Origin: Amycolatopsis oliviviridis
GTDB lineage: Bacteria; Actinomycetota; Actinomycetes; Mycobacteriales; Pseudonocardiaceae
Length of the DNA stretch: 64,000 nucleotides
Reading direction: 5' to 3'
Assembly: GCF_014654365.1 (NCBI RefSeq)
Contig: NZ_BNAY01000005.1
Location: 186,001-250,000 of the forward strand
In this document: one piece after another, positions 10,982 through 21,795 of the stretch
Position numbering within the stretch: the stretch's first letter is position 1
Layout of the letters: every line of letters starts with the position of its first letter
Translations under genes and position numbers: made by a program
The notes under the pieces: generated by a model
Database searches by the model: none
The model's input: only the letters and a program-made list of their open reading frames with translations
Told to the model about the DNA's origin: nothing

Positions 10982-11063
10982 CCTGACGCCCCACGTAATT
11001 CGGCACCTGCTTTGCGGTAGTTGCACGCGCAACCACCGCAACCAGGTGCCGAATCGCGTCAGG
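10982..11063. repeat. composite palindrome at the end of the ABC exporter genes, repeat family A
   Basis: Outer arms 10982-10989 and 11056-11063 (cctgacgc) and middle arms 10998-11009 and 11043-11054 (attcggcacctg) enclose the core tgcggtagttgcacgcgcaa and its complement. The core recurs in the hairpins at 31799-31862 and 50292-50355. The right outer arm contains the stop codon of the exporter gene. It probably works as a transcription terminator or RNA 3' end. Confidence 0.75.
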
Positions 11064-12786
11064 AGGCGGCGGCCACCAGGGCCGAGTAGGGGCCGCCAGC
11101 CGCCAGCAGTTCGGCGTGCGAACCCAGCTCGGTCACCCGGCCGCCCTCGATGACGGCGACCCGGTCCGCCGCGGCCGCGGTGTGCAGCCGGTGCGCGATC
11201 GCGATCACCGTCCGCCCTTCGAGCACCGCGCTCAGCGACCGCTCCAGCTCCCGTGCCGAACCCGTGTCCAGCAGTGACGTCGCCTCGTCCAGTACCAGCG
11301 TGTGCGGATCGGCCAGCACCACCCGCGCCAGCGCCAGTTGCTGAGCCATCGCCGCGGGGACGGCGACCGCCCCGACCCCGACCTTCGTGTCCAGCCCGTC
11401 CGGCAGGCTCGCCACCCACTCCGAAGCCCCGACCGACGCCAGCGCGGCCAGCAGCCGCTCGTCGGTCCAGTCCCCGGAGGGGAGCGTGAGGTTGTCCCGC
11501 AGCGTCCCCGCGAACACGTGCTGCTCCTGGGTGAGCAGGAGGACCTCGCCGCGCAGGACGTCGTCCGGCAGCGTCGACACCTCGGCCCCGCCGATCCGCA
11601 CCGATCCCGACGTCGGCGCGGACATCCCGGCCAGCAGCCGTCCCAGCGTCGACTTGCCCGCCCCGGACGGGCCGACGATCGCCAGTCGTTCCCCGGCGGG
11701 CACCCGCAGGTCGATCCCGTGCAGCACCTCGCGGTCCGCGTTGTAGCCGAAGCGCACGTCGCGGACCTCGATGTCCTGACCGCGCGGAGCCTCCGAAACC
11801 GAACCCGCCGAGGGAGACGGCCGCACCCCCAGCAGCCGTCGCAGCGAGGCCCCGGCGACCTGCATGTCCGCGAGCCAGAACAGTGCCTCGTTCAGCGGAC
11901 CGGTCATGACCTGCGAATACAGCAGCATCGCGGTGATCGTGCCGAGCCCTTCCCAGCCGTTCGAGTAGGCGAGCAGGCCCAGCCCGAGCATCACCGGCAC
12001 CGGCAGCACGTAGCTGATCTCCAGCGACGGGATCCACCGCATCTGCAGCGCCCGGATCTTGCGTTCGCCCAGCATCGCCTCGTCGAGACCGTCGTCCCCG
12101 GCGCGGACGCGGCGGCCGGTCAGGTTCAGCGCCTCGGCCGTCCGCGCGCCCTCCGCGGTCTCGTGCGTGGTGGACTGCAACTCGGCCCACCGGTCCAGCA
12201 TCCGCCGCATCACGTCCGGGATCCGCCGCTGGTACCAGATGTTCACCGGCACCAGCAGCGGCAGCGCGACCAGCAGGCCCAGCGCCAGGAACGGCGACGT
12301 GATCACCATCGCCACCACCGTGAACACCACCGTGACGGCGGCGATCAGGATCTCCGGCGCGCCGAACCGCACCGCGTGGTCGATGCGGCTGACGTCGGTG
12401 GTGGCCCGGCTGAGCAGGTCACCGGTACCCGCGGCCTCGACCGTCCCGAGCGGCAGGTTCAGCGCGTTCCCGACGAACTCCTCGCGGTTGTTCGCCAGGA
12501 TCCGTTCGCCGAACACCCGCGCGCGCAGCCGCGCCAGGCCCTTGAACCAGGCCTGCGCGCCCAGTACGACCACGAACCCGATCGCCAGGAGCGTGATCGT
12601 GGCGGTCGTCGTACCTTCGACGACCTCGTCCACCAGCGCGCCCAGCAGCCGCGGCCCGGCCAGCCCGATCGCGGTCGCGACGCAGAACAGCCCGAGCATC
12701 ACGGAGAACTCGCGCTTGTTGTCGCGCGCGGTCTCCCTTATCCATCGTCGAACGTCTTTCCTGTCTGCCAAAGGCAGCTTTTTCAT
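11059..12786 (-). CDS. ABC exporter half-transporter, signature motif degenerate
   Basis: A protein of 575 residues with an N-terminal six-helix membrane domain and a C-terminal ATPase. Walker A (GPSGAGKST), Walker B (TLVLDEATS) and the switch His (IAHRL) are intact. The LSGGQ signature is replaced by VPAAMAQQ. Its partner, encoded directly upstream with a 4-base overlap, has the reverse defect. The pair should form a heterodimeric exporter with a single working ATP site. The ATG at 12786 (MKKLPLADR) is chosen for the ATGA overlap. Substrate unknown; lipid or drug export is the usual role. Confidence 0.88.
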   Translation of the reverse strand: MKKLPLADRKDVRRWIRETARDNKREFSVMLGLFCVATAIGLAGPRLLGALVDEVVEGTTTATITLLAIGFVVVLGAQAWFKGLARLRARVFGERILANNREEFVGNALNLPLGTVEAAGTGDLLSRATTDVSRIDHAVRFGAPEILIAAVTVVFTVVAMVITSPFLALGLLVALPLLVPVNIWYQRRIPDVMRRMLDRWAELQSTTHETAEGARTAEALNLTGRRVRAGDDGLDEAMLGERKIRALQMRWIPSLEISYVLPVPVMLGLGLLAYSNGWEGLGTITAMLLYSQVMTGPLNEALFWLADMQVAGASLRRLLGVRPSPSAGSVSEAPRGQDIEVRDVRFGYNADREVLHGIDLRVPAGERLAIVGPSGAGKSTLGRLLAGMSAPTSGSVRIGGAEVSTLPDDVLRGEVLLLTQEQHVFAGTLRDNLTLPSGDWTDERLLAALASVGASEWVASLPDGLDTKVGVGAVAVPAAMAQQLALARVVLADPHTLVLDEATSLLDTGSARELERSLSAVLEGRTVIAIAHRLHTAAAADRVAVIEGGRVTELGSHAELLAAGGPYSALVAAAS

Positions 12787-14408
12787 GCCGGTACTTTCGT
12801 ACTCACGACCACATCGGCCACATGTGTCCACAGTGGACTCTGACTGAACACGACGGTGGTCTTGCCGCGCCGCAGCTTCGCGACGCGTTCGGTTATGCGG
12901 GCTTCGGTATGCGCGTCGACGGCCGAGGTCGGCTCGTCGAGCAGCAGGACGTCGGCGTCGGTCGCCAGCGCGCGGGCCAGGTTCAGCCGCTGCCGCTGGC
13001 CACCGGAGACCTCACGTCCGCGTTCGCCGATCACCTCGTCGACGCCCTTGGGCAGCGCGTCCACGATGTCCTCGGCGTCCGCCGCGTACAGCGCTTCGGT
13101 GATCTCGACGTCGCCGGGCTCGGCGGGGGCGACCTGTTCGCGCAGCACCCCGGAGAACCAGATGTCCTGGTTGTGCGCGTAGACCACCCGCCGCCGCAGC
13201 TCGCCGAGGGCGACCCGGTCCACCGGGACCCCGCTGACCAGGGCAGGTTCACCCGGATCGGTGAACCGCGCCATCCGCGAGGCCACCGCTTCGGCGTCCG
13301 CCCCGACGTCGATGACGGTCAGTTTCCCGGCCTCGGCCTTGATCCCGGACGTCTCGTCGAACAGGTCCAGCGGGCCTTCCGGCAGCGGCACCGGGTTCTC
13401 CGGTTCGGCGAGCGTGCGTTCGGTGGACAGCAGTTTGCACACCTTCCGCGCCGAAACCAGCGCGGCGCTCAGCACGCCGGCGAACTCGGTCGCCGTCGTC
13501 ACCGGGATCACCAGGAACACCGAGACGCCGTAGAACGTGATCAGCTCGCCGACGCCGATGGTGCCGTTGATCGCCAGCTGCGCGCCCAGCCAAGTGATGA
13601 CCACCGTGACCAGGCCCGGCAGCGCGACCTCCGCCGCCGAAAGCCACGCCTCGCTGCGTCCGACCTGCACACCGGCCGACCGGACCCGCTGGCTGGAGCG
13701 GCGGAAGCGGTCGAGGAACTGCTTCTCGCCGCCGACGCCGCGGAGGATCCGCAGGCCGGAGACGATGTCCGCGGCCAGCGCGTTGACCGCGGTCTTCTCC
13801 TCGCGCTGCTTCGTCTGGCGTTTCTCCAGCGGCTTCAGCAGCGGGCCGATGCCGACCACCGCCAGCGGGACGCCGACCAGCGCGACCACGCCGAGCAGCG
13901 GGGACGTCGTCAGCAGCGCCGTCGCGCACACGATGAACGCGATCAGCGAACCGAAGGCCCGCCCGAGCACCTCGAAGGAGTCACCGATCGGATTGATGTC
14001 GCTGGTGGTGATGGCGACGACGTCACCGGTGGTGGTCGTGTCCCGCAGGTTCGCGCCCAGTTTCGCGGCGTGCTCGGTGGCCAGGCGCTGAGTGACCCCG
14101 GCGCCGTGGATCCAGCAGCCGTAGGACGCGAAGTGCTGCACCGTGCCCGCGAGCGTCTGCGCGATCCCGAGCCCGGCGGCCGTGAGACCCCACAGCCAGA
14201 CCGAGTCGCCGTCGCCGCGGCCGATCGCGTCGATGCCCCGGCCGATCGCGACCGGCAGCAGGGCGATCGGCAGCGACCACAGCGCGCCGCTGATCGCCGA
14301 CACGGCGAGCAGCCCCGGGCGCGCGAGCATCATCGTGACCAGGTATCGCCAGGCGGTCGGCTTGGCGGGCAGCCGCAGTCGCGGAAGGGGATATGTGGCG
14401 GAAAGCAC
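12783..14408 (-). CDS. ABC exporter half-transporter, Walker A and switch His lost
   Basis: A membrane domain plus ATPase, about 541 residues from this start. The signature VSGGQRQRL and Walker B (VLLLDEPTS) are canonical. The Walker A position reads VIDVGADAEAVASRM with no GxxGxGK, and the switch His is replaced (VVFSQSP). It complements the partner gene. The start is uncertain. GTG 14408 matches where the family begins (LSATYPLPRLRLPAKPTAW) and has a TACCGT box 8 nt upstream. A TTG at 14480 would add 24 residues and leave only 23 bases to the divergent purL. Confidence 0.85.
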   Translation of the reverse strand: MLSATYPLPRLRLPAKPTAWRYLVTMMLARPGLLAVSAISGALWSLPIALLPVAIGRGIDAIGRGDGDSVWLWGLTAAGLGIAQTLAGTVQHFASYGCWIHGAGVTQRLATEHAAKLGANLRDTTTTGDVVAITTSDINPIGDSFEVLGRAFGSLIAFIVCATALLTTSPLLGVVALVGVPLAVVGIGPLLKPLEKRQTKQREEKTAVNALAADIVSGLRILRGVGGEKQFLDRFRRSSQRVRSAGVQVGRSEAWLSAAEVALPGLVTVVITWLGAQLAINGTIGVGELITFYGVSVFLVIPVTTATEFAGVLSAALVSARKVCKLLSTERTLAEPENPVPLPEGPLDLFDETSGIKAEAGKLTVIDVGADAEAVASRMARFTDPGEPALVSGVPVDRVALGELRRRVVYAHNQDIWFSGVLREQVAPAEPGDVEITEALYAADAEDIVDALPKGVDEVIGERGREVSGGQRQRLNLARALATDADVLLLDEPTSAVDAHTEARITERVAKLRRGKTTVVFSQSPLWTHVADVVVSTKVPA

Positions 14409-14490
14409 GATTGTCGACGGTAAGCGGATCACCGTCGCCGGCGCGACCGATTTATCCGTGGGCGACCGAGAGGTGAACAACCCTCTCCCT

Positions 14491-14496
14491 TATTCT
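14491..14496 (+). promoter_or_regulatory. -10 box of a leaderless purL promoter
   Basis: TATTCT ends seven bases before the GTG at 14504, the same spacing seen before many other genes of this window. It implies that the purL transcript starts at its start codon. No good -35 hexamer is visible. An internal GTG at 14528, preceded by GAGG, could act as a second start. Confidence 0.55.
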
Positions 14497-14503
14497 GGCG
14501 GCC

Positions 14504-16810
<2,307 letters not shown>

Positions 16811-16811
16811 G

Positions 16812-16894
16812 CGGCTGAAGGACGCTTTCCCCGCATAAGACGCGGCGAAGGACGCTTTCCTCCCATCACATGCGGGGAAAGCGTCCTTCAGCCG
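16812..16894. repeat. 24-bp perfect inverted repeat with a third internal copy
   Basis: Arms 16812-16835 and 16871-16894 are perfect complements built on ctgaaggacgctttccccgc. The loop holds a third, direct partial copy (gcgaaggacgctttcc at 16845-16860). It lies between the convergent purL and 16888-17745 genes, overlaps the end of the latter, and probably terminates both. It resembles the tgaaggccccctt palindromes (family B) elsewhere in the window. Confidence 0.8.
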
Positions 16895-17745
16895 TCTTTG
16901 GGCAGCACCGAACCCGCCGGGAACTTCGCGCCTTCCAGCGACGGAGGCTCCGCGAAAGTAGCTTCACTGAAGTCGACAGGTTTCTCGACGACCGTGCCGG
17001 CCAGTGACACCTTCCGCTCGAACCTCGCCCGCGTGAGCTCGAATTCGCCGTGGATCGTCACGTTCTCCAGCAGGAATTTCCCGGAGAGCTGGGCGTCGGT
17101 GAGGTCGAGATACGTCAGCACCTCGCAGCGATCCGCGCCGAACCAGCCGACCCGCCTGCCGAGCAGCCCCAGTTTGTCGAGCCGGGCGTCGCTGAGGTTG
17201 AGCGAAAGCGTCGGCCCGGTGGTCCCGGCGTGGGGAAGGATGTCCCGGATCAGCCGTTCTGCCGCGCGGCGGACCAGCCGCTCGCGTTCCGCGGCCGCTT
17301 CGTCTTCCGGATCCCACTTGTCGGTCTTGCCCGCCGCCAAATCGAACTTCGGATGCTCGAACGGCCGCCGAAGGTAGGCGCACAGCACGTCGAGCACCGT
17401 CTGCCGGTACTCCGGACGCGTCCTGGCCAGCCCGGCGAGTGAATGCATCGCCCCGACCCGGACCTGGTCGGCCTCGTTGCCCAGCAGTTCGATCGACTTG
17501 GCGAAGCGTTCGTCGGAGATCCGGCTGCGCTCGATCTCGTGCCGGTCTTCTTCCGTGCGCCGCCGCCGGTCGTTGAGCCAGAGCCCGTAGAGCGCGGCGA
17601 TCGCGCCGCCGGCGAGGGCGCCGGTCTTGAGCGCGTCGCCGCGGCTCGTCGCGCGATCGGTGAGCAGCCAGGCGGTGACCCCGACGAGCACCGCGACCGA
17701 GGACAGCAACGTCCACAGCAGCGGTGACTTGAACAGTCTTCTCAT
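16888..17745 (-). CDS. membrane-anchored pentapeptide-repeat-like protein
   Basis: A protein of 285 residues with two N-terminal membrane helices (about 9-29 and 38-56), a charged RRRRTEEDRHEIERS linker, a conserved RFAKSIELLGNEADQVRVG block and a C-terminal series of A(D/N)LxxF-like pentapeptides (LSDARLDKLGLL, FSEATFAEPPSLEGAKF). It is a shorter paralogue of the gene upstream, which it overlaps by ATGA. Pentapeptide repeats form right-handed beta-helices that bind proteins; no specific function can be assigned. Confidence 0.85.
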   Translation of the reverse strand: MRRLFKSPLLWTLLSSVAVLVGVTAWLLTDRATSRGDALKTGALAGGAIAALYGLWLNDRRRRTEEDRHEIERSRISDERFAKSIELLGNEADQVRVGAMHSLAGLARTRPEYRQTVLDVLCAYLRRPFEHPKFDLAAGKTDKWDPEDEAAAERERLVRRAAERLIRDILPHAGTTGPTLSLNLSDARLDKLGLLGRRVGWFGADRCEVLTYLDLTDAQLSGKFLLENVTIHGEFELTRARFERKVSLAGTVVEKPVDFSEATFAEPPSLEGAKFPAGSVLPKDG

Positions 17746-18851
17746 GCTCCCGGCACCCTGATCCGCGCCCGCCCGTCGGAGAACGGTTCGACGATCCAGC
17801 CCTCCGGGAGGTCGTGGTCCCGGCCTGGTTCCACCATCGTGTTGTACAACGACACCGTCTTCGGCGGCTCGCGGAACTTCAGGTCCGCGAAGCCTTCGAA
17901 CCGGGCACGGTCCAGATCCAAGGTCAGCTCGAACTCCGCGTCGGTGAAGACCACGCTCTTCTTGAACGAACTGTCCTTGAAGGACGTCTCACTGCCGAAC
18001 TTCGTACCGGTGAACTCGGCGTCCTCGGAGAATTGCACCCCGCTGAACCACGCCCGCTGCGTGAACTTGGCCTGATTGCACCGGAAATAGCCGATCCGCT
18101 TGTCCGTGGCGGTACCGGCGCCGGTCAGGTAGACCGGCCCGAGGAACACGCAGCCGGACAGGTTCGTGCTGCTGTACAGCCCGCCGTAGCGGAGCAGCAG
18201 CTTGCCGACCTTCCGGTGTGACAGGTCGAAGTACTCCAGTACCGCGCCGGTCAGGTCGAGGTCGTAGCCGGGAGTCCCTTCGGAGTCCGCGGCGGGGAGC
18301 AGGTCCCCGATGAGCCGCTGCGCGGTCTGCCGCACCTGGAGCTCTTGCTCCTGCTCCGGGGTCCCGGCCTCCGGCCGCGTGTTCCCCGGCCGTTTCGCGT
18401 CGTCGGAGTACCGCGGATGCTCGAACGGCCGCCGCAGGTACGAGCACAGGATGTCCAGCACCGTCTGCGTGTAGATCTTCCGCCCGCGCGCGAGACCGGC
18501 CAGCGCGTGCAGGGCCCCCACCCGAACCTGGTCGGCGTCGTGCCCGAGCAGTTCGACGGCCTTCGCGAACCGTTCGTCCGAGATCCGGTCGCGGTCCTGG
18601 TCGGCCCGCCGCAGTTCGAGTTCCTGCCGCTGCCGCTCGACCTCCTGCCGCCGCTCCTCGACCCGGCGCCGCCTGTCGTTGAGCCACAACGCGTACAGCG
18701 CGACGATGGCGCCCCCGGCGATGCCGCCGGTTTTCAACGCCTCGCTGCGGCTGGTCGCCGGATCGGTCAGCAACCAGCCGCCGACGGCGAGCAGCAGCAC
18801 GAGCGAGACGAAAAACGTCCAGAGCAGCGGGGAACGGAGGAACTTCTTCAT
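17742..18851 (-). CDS. membrane-anchored pentapeptide-repeat-like protein, longer paralogue
   Basis: A protein of 369 residues with the same plan as its downstream neighbour: two membrane helices, a coiled charged stretch (EERRQEVERQRQELELRR), the RFAKAVELLGHDADQVRVG block and repeats such as FSGVQFSEDAEFTGTKF. The two genes clearly arose by tandem duplication. The longer coiled coil and extra repeats are the main difference. The start overlaps the stop of the Gln-rich membrane protein upstream by four bases, so three genes form one operon. Confidence 0.85.
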   Translation of the reverse strand: MKKFLRSPLLWTFFVSLVLLLAVGGWLLTDPATSRSEALKTGGIAGGAIVALYALWLNDRRRRVEERRQEVERQRQELELRRADQDRDRISDERFAKAVELLGHDADQVRVGALHALAGLARGRKIYTQTVLDILCSYLRRPFEHPRYSDDAKRPGNTRPEAGTPEQEQELQVRQTAQRLIGDLLPAADSEGTPGYDLDLTGAVLEYFDLSHRKVGKLLLRYGGLYSSTNLSGCVFLGPVYLTGAGTATDKRIGYFRCNQAKFTQRAWFSGVQFSEDAEFTGTKFGSETSFKDSSFKKSVVFTDAEFELTLDLDRARFEGFADLKFREPPKTVSLYNTMVEPGRDHDLPEGWIVEPFSDGRARIRVPGA

Positions 18852-19651
18852 CGGCCCTTGGAAACGAGCAGCGAACCGATGCAGTAGGAACCATCCGGCT
18901 GACCCTGCGAGAACACCGTCCCCTTGGCGTCCGAGCCCTCGACCGTGCCGGTGATCTCGGCCATCACCAGGTTGCTGGTCCCGGTGGTCTTCTTGATCTG
19001 GGCCTGCGAACCGGCCGGCAGGAAGACGTCGATCACCGCGTCCATGTTCGCCCGCCGGTTCTCACAGGCCAGGGCGATCGCGCCGGGCTTGTCACTCGCG
19101 GCGATCTTGTCGAGGAAGTCCTGAATGACCTGAACGCCCTTGGGGTCACCGGAACTGCCACCGCTCTCGGTGCTCCTCGGGCTGCTCTTGGGAGCGCTCG
19201 ACTTCGGGCTGCTCTTCGGCGCGGAGGTCGGCGCCTGCTCGGACGACGCGGGCGGCGGCGCGGCCGTGTTGTTGCCTTCGTCCTTGCTGAGCAGGAAGCC
19301 CGGCGCGACGAAACCGGTGACACCGAAGGCGATCAGCACGACGACGCCGATCACGATCCCGATGATCAGCCCGGTCTTGCTCTTCTTCGGCGGCGCGGGC
19401 GGGCCGCCGTAACCCTGCGGGTAGCCCGGGTTGTTCGGGTCCCAGCCCTGCTGCGGTTGCTGCTGCTGCGGATACTGCTGGGTCTGGTCCCAGCCCTGCT
19501 GCTGGTACTGCTGGGTCTGGTCCCAACCCTGCTGCGGCTGCTGGCCGTACTGCTGAGGCTGACCGTACTGCTGGGTCTGGTCCCAGCCACCGGGCTGCTG
19601 TCCCTGGGGGTCCTGGCCGTAGGGCTGGCCTGGCTGGGGTGGGTAGGTCAT
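18848..19651 (-). CDS. Gln/Pro-rich single-pass membrane protein
   Basis: A protein of 267 residues. Residues 1-85 are a disordered cytoplasmic tail with repeats of GWDQTQQYxQQ. KKSKTGLIIGIVIGVVVLI starts one membrane helix. A Ser/Pro/Lys linker leads to an extracytoplasmic domain with two Cys (LACENRR, GSYCIGS) that looks like a small NTF2-like fold, possibly DUF4878. It is first of a three-gene operon with the two pentapeptide proteins. The layout resembles the gene cut by the left edge. Function unknown. Confidence 0.8.
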   Translation of the reverse strand: MTYPPQPGQPYGQDPQGQQPGGWDQTQQYGQPQQYGQQPQQGWDQTQQYQQQGWDQTQQYPQQQQPQQGWDPNNPGYPQGYGGPPAPPKKSKTGLIIGIVIGVVVLIAFGVTGFVAPGFLLSKDEGNNTAAPPPASSEQAPTSAPKSSPKSSAPKSSPRSTESGGSSGDPKGVQVIQDFLDKIAASDKPGAIALACENRRANMDAVIDVFLPAGSQAQIKKTTGTSNLVMAEITGTVEGSDAKGTVFSQGQPDGSYCIGSLLVSKGR

Positions 19652-19838
19652 CGGTCTCGCCTTCCGTACTGGGGCCTGAGGCTTCAGATCAGACGACCGG
19701 CGGTCAGCGCTGGTTCCGGATCCGCTCGTGCCAGGGATTTCGTGGGCATTCTGCCCGGAAGGTACCTTGCGTCGAAAGCGGCGCGCGAAAACGGCTCCCG
19801 GCCGAGGCCGGGAGCCGTTTCTTCACGGAATGCGCAGC
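19652..19838. terminator. intergenic stretch with the terminator of the first lysozyme gene
   Basis: The strong stem at 19789-19803 / 19806-19820 (aaacggctcccggcc) reads out to TTTT on the minus strand and is a good intrinsic terminator for the lysozyme gene ending at 19839. The rest, 19652-19788, should hold the promoter of the pentapeptide operon; no convincing elements were placed. Confidence 0.75.
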
Positions 19839-20684
19839 TCAGCCGTTGGCCAGTGCCTGCAGACGGTCGTAGGCGCCGTTGAAGGTGTTCTGGTCGAGCG
19901 GGCTGGAGGTGTACTGCCACACGGTGTAGAAGCCCCAGCCGTAGGGCAGCGTGCCCACGGACGAGGCGTATCGCGCGATCCACAGCGGGACCGTGCCGCC
20001 GAAGTTCTGCGACGAGCCGACACAGGTGCTCCACCAGCTCGTCGAGGTGTAGATGACGGGCCAGCGGCCGGTGCGCTGCTGGTAGCGGTCGTGGAACGCC
20101 CGGATCCACGCCCCCATGGCCGACTGGCTCAGGCCGTAACAGGTGGCGCCGTACGGGTTGTACTCCATGTCCAGCGCGCCCGGCAGCGTCTTGCCGTCCT
20201 TGGACCAGCCGCCGCCGTTGTTGACGAAGTAGTCCGCCTGCGCCGCGCCGCCGGAGACGTTGGGCAGGGCGAAGTGGTAGGCGCCGCGGATGAAGCCCTG
20301 GTTGTACGAACCGTTGTACTGCTGCGCGAAGTACGGGTTCTTGTAGCTCGTGCCTTCGGTGGCCTTCGTCCACACGAAACGCTTGCCCTGACCCCACCAG
20401 TAGGCCCAGTCGACGTTCTGCTGGTAGCTGGCGACGTCCATGCCGGCGACCGTCGCGAGCACGCCGGCCTCAGGCTGCGGACGGGCGGCCTTCTCCTTGG
20501 ATTCCGGGGTGGAGGTGTCGCCCTCCACACGCCGGATCTGCGATCCGATCGTGTGGTCGTTCTTCTGGAGGTCCTGTTCGATCGACATGACCTCGGGGGA
20601 CGGGGCGGCCGACGCCTGGACCGCGCTGCTGAGCAGGAGCAGCGCGGAGCCGACGGCGATGGCGATTCTTCGGGAAGTGCGCAT
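19839..20684 (-). CDS. secreted GH25 lysozyme
   Basis: A protein of 281 residues with a Sec signal (MRTSRRIAIAVGSALLLLSS, cut near ASA-A), a linker of about 55 residues and a glycoside hydrolase 25 domain. The catalytic acids are in GMDVASYQ and DMEYNPYG. GH25 enzymes cut the MurNAc-GlcNAc bond of peptidoglycan. AAGGG lies 8 bases before the ATG. It is a tandem paralogue of the gene at 20876-21694. Confidence 0.92.
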   Translation of the reverse strand: MRTSRRIAIAVGSALLLLSSAVQASAAPSPEVMSIEQDLQKNDHTIGSQIRRVEGDTSTPESKEKAARPQPEAGVLATVAGMDVASYQQNVDWAYWWGQGKRFVWTKATEGTSYKNPYFAQQYNGSYNQGFIRGAYHFALPNVSGGAAQADYFVNNGGGWSKDGKTLPGALDMEYNPYGATCYGLSQSAMGAWIRAFHDRYQQRTGRWPVIYTSTSWWSTCVGSSQNFGGTVPLWIARYASSVGTLPYGWGFYTVWQYTSSPLDQNTFNGAYDRLQALANG

Positions 20685-20716
20685 ACGACAATCCCTTCAC
20701 GGATAACCCTCGCTGA

Positions 20717-20746
20717 GGACGGCTAACTTGCAGGTGGTAGCCGTCC
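20717..20746 (-). promoter_or_regulatory. hairpin in the leader of the first lysozyme gene
   Basis: Arms ggacggcta 20717-20725 and tagccgtcc 20738-20746 form a 9-bp stem about 33 bases upstream of the ATG, in the likely 5' untranslated region. Wall-hydrolase genes of actinobacteria are often under RNA control, but no known riboswitch class could be matched here. Confidence 0.35.
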
Positions 20747-20875
20747 GGGCACGATTGTTGACGACGGGCGCCGGGTTTGTCACTAACTTCCGTGAAATTC
20801 GTACTACACGTGGGTGATTTTCATTTCCATGTTGACGGTGTTTTGTGATCTTGTAACACCCGGTCGGGGGATCCC

Positions 20876-21694
20876 TCAGCCGATCGACAGCGCCCGCACG
20901 CGATCTTCCGCGCCGTTGAACCAGTTCTGGTCGCCGGGCAGGCTGCCCTTGTTCGAGAACTGCCAGATGGTGTGGGTCTTCCAGCTCGCCGGCAGCTCAC
21001 CGATCTCCGTGTTGTAGCGCGCGATCCACAACGGGTTCTGCCAGAACACGTTGCTGTTGCCGGTACAGCGCTTCCACCAGCTCGTCGACGTGTAGATCGC
21101 CGGATGCCGCCCGGTGCGGTGCAGATAGGCCGTGGCGAACGACGCCATCCACGCCACCATCTGCGCGGGTGTCTTGCCGTAACACGTTTCGCCGTACGGG
21201 TTGTATTCGACGTCGAGCGCGCCCGGCAGCGTCTTGCCGTCGCCGGACCAGCCGCCGCCGTGGTCGACGAAGTAGTGCGCCTGCGCGGCGCCGTCCGAGA
21301 CGTCGGGGCGCGCGAAGTGGTACGAGCCGCGGATCATGCCGACACCGTAGGAACCGTTGTACTGCTGGGGAAAACGCGGATTGACGAAGCCGGTGCCCTC
21401 GGTCGCCTTCACGTAGACGAACTTCGCGCCGGTCCTCGACGCGGCGGGCCAGTCGACGTCGCCCTGATGACCGCTGACGTCATGGCCGAGCGTCTGCGCT
21501 TCGCCGCCGTACAGCGGCCCCACCGACACCTCGACACCCTCGTGCAGCGCGATCTGTGAACCGGCGTAGTGCTCCTCGGCCCCGTCGTATCTGGGCCCGC
21601 CTTCACGCGCGACGGCGGGGGTCTGCGCGAGCAGCAGAACCCCCGCCGCGAGGACGGCCCCCCAGCCTTTCGAACACACTCTGCGACTCATCAC
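20876..21694 (-). CDS. secreted GH25 lysozyme, second copy
   Basis: A protein of 272 residues with a signal peptide (VLAAGVLLLAQTPAVA), a short linker and a GH25 domain with GHDVSGHQ and DVEYNPYG carrying the catalytic acids. It shares long identical stretches with the downstream lysozyme (PGALD, PAIYTSTSWW-like). The two are separated by 190 bases with no strong terminator in between, so they may be co-transcribed or have separate promoters. Starts at 21694 and 21691 are both possible. Confidence 0.9.
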   Translation of the reverse strand: MMSRRVCSKGWGAVLAAGVLLLAQTPAVAREGGPRYDGAEEHYAGSQIALHEGVEVSVGPLYGGEAQTLGHDVSGHQGDVDWPAASRTGAKFVYVKATEGTGFVNPRFPQQYNGSYGVGMIRGSYHFARPDVSDGAAQAHYFVDHGGGWSGDGKTLPGALDVEYNPYGETCYGKTPAQMVAWMASFATAYLHRTGRHPAIYTSTSWWKRCTGNSNVFWQNPLWIARYNTEIGELPASWKTHTIWQFSNKGSLPGDQNWFNGAEDRVRALSIG

Positions 21695-21756
21695 GTCGCC
21701 ACGATCCCCCGGGAAAAGGGAATCAGCGACTCGAACATCACCCGAAAGAGTTGCTT

Positions 21757-21779
21757 TCGGCCCGAAAAAATTGGGCCGA
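21757..21779 (-). terminator. small hairpin after the 21796 gene
   Basis: Arms tcggccc 21757-21763 and gggccga 21773-21779 flank an A/T-rich loop. It lies between the end of the type VII-associated-like gene and the second lysozyme start. The T-run is in the loop and not after the stem, so it would be a weak terminator. Confidence 0.35.
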
Positions 21780-21795
21780 GTGGGTTAATCGAGCC

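Noticed and set aside
11302..12843. Open frame of 513 codons on the plus strand opposite the ABC exporter gene
   Set aside because: It is a Gln/Arg/His-rich shadow of a gene with clear ATPase motifs and has no ribosome-binding site or family resemblance.
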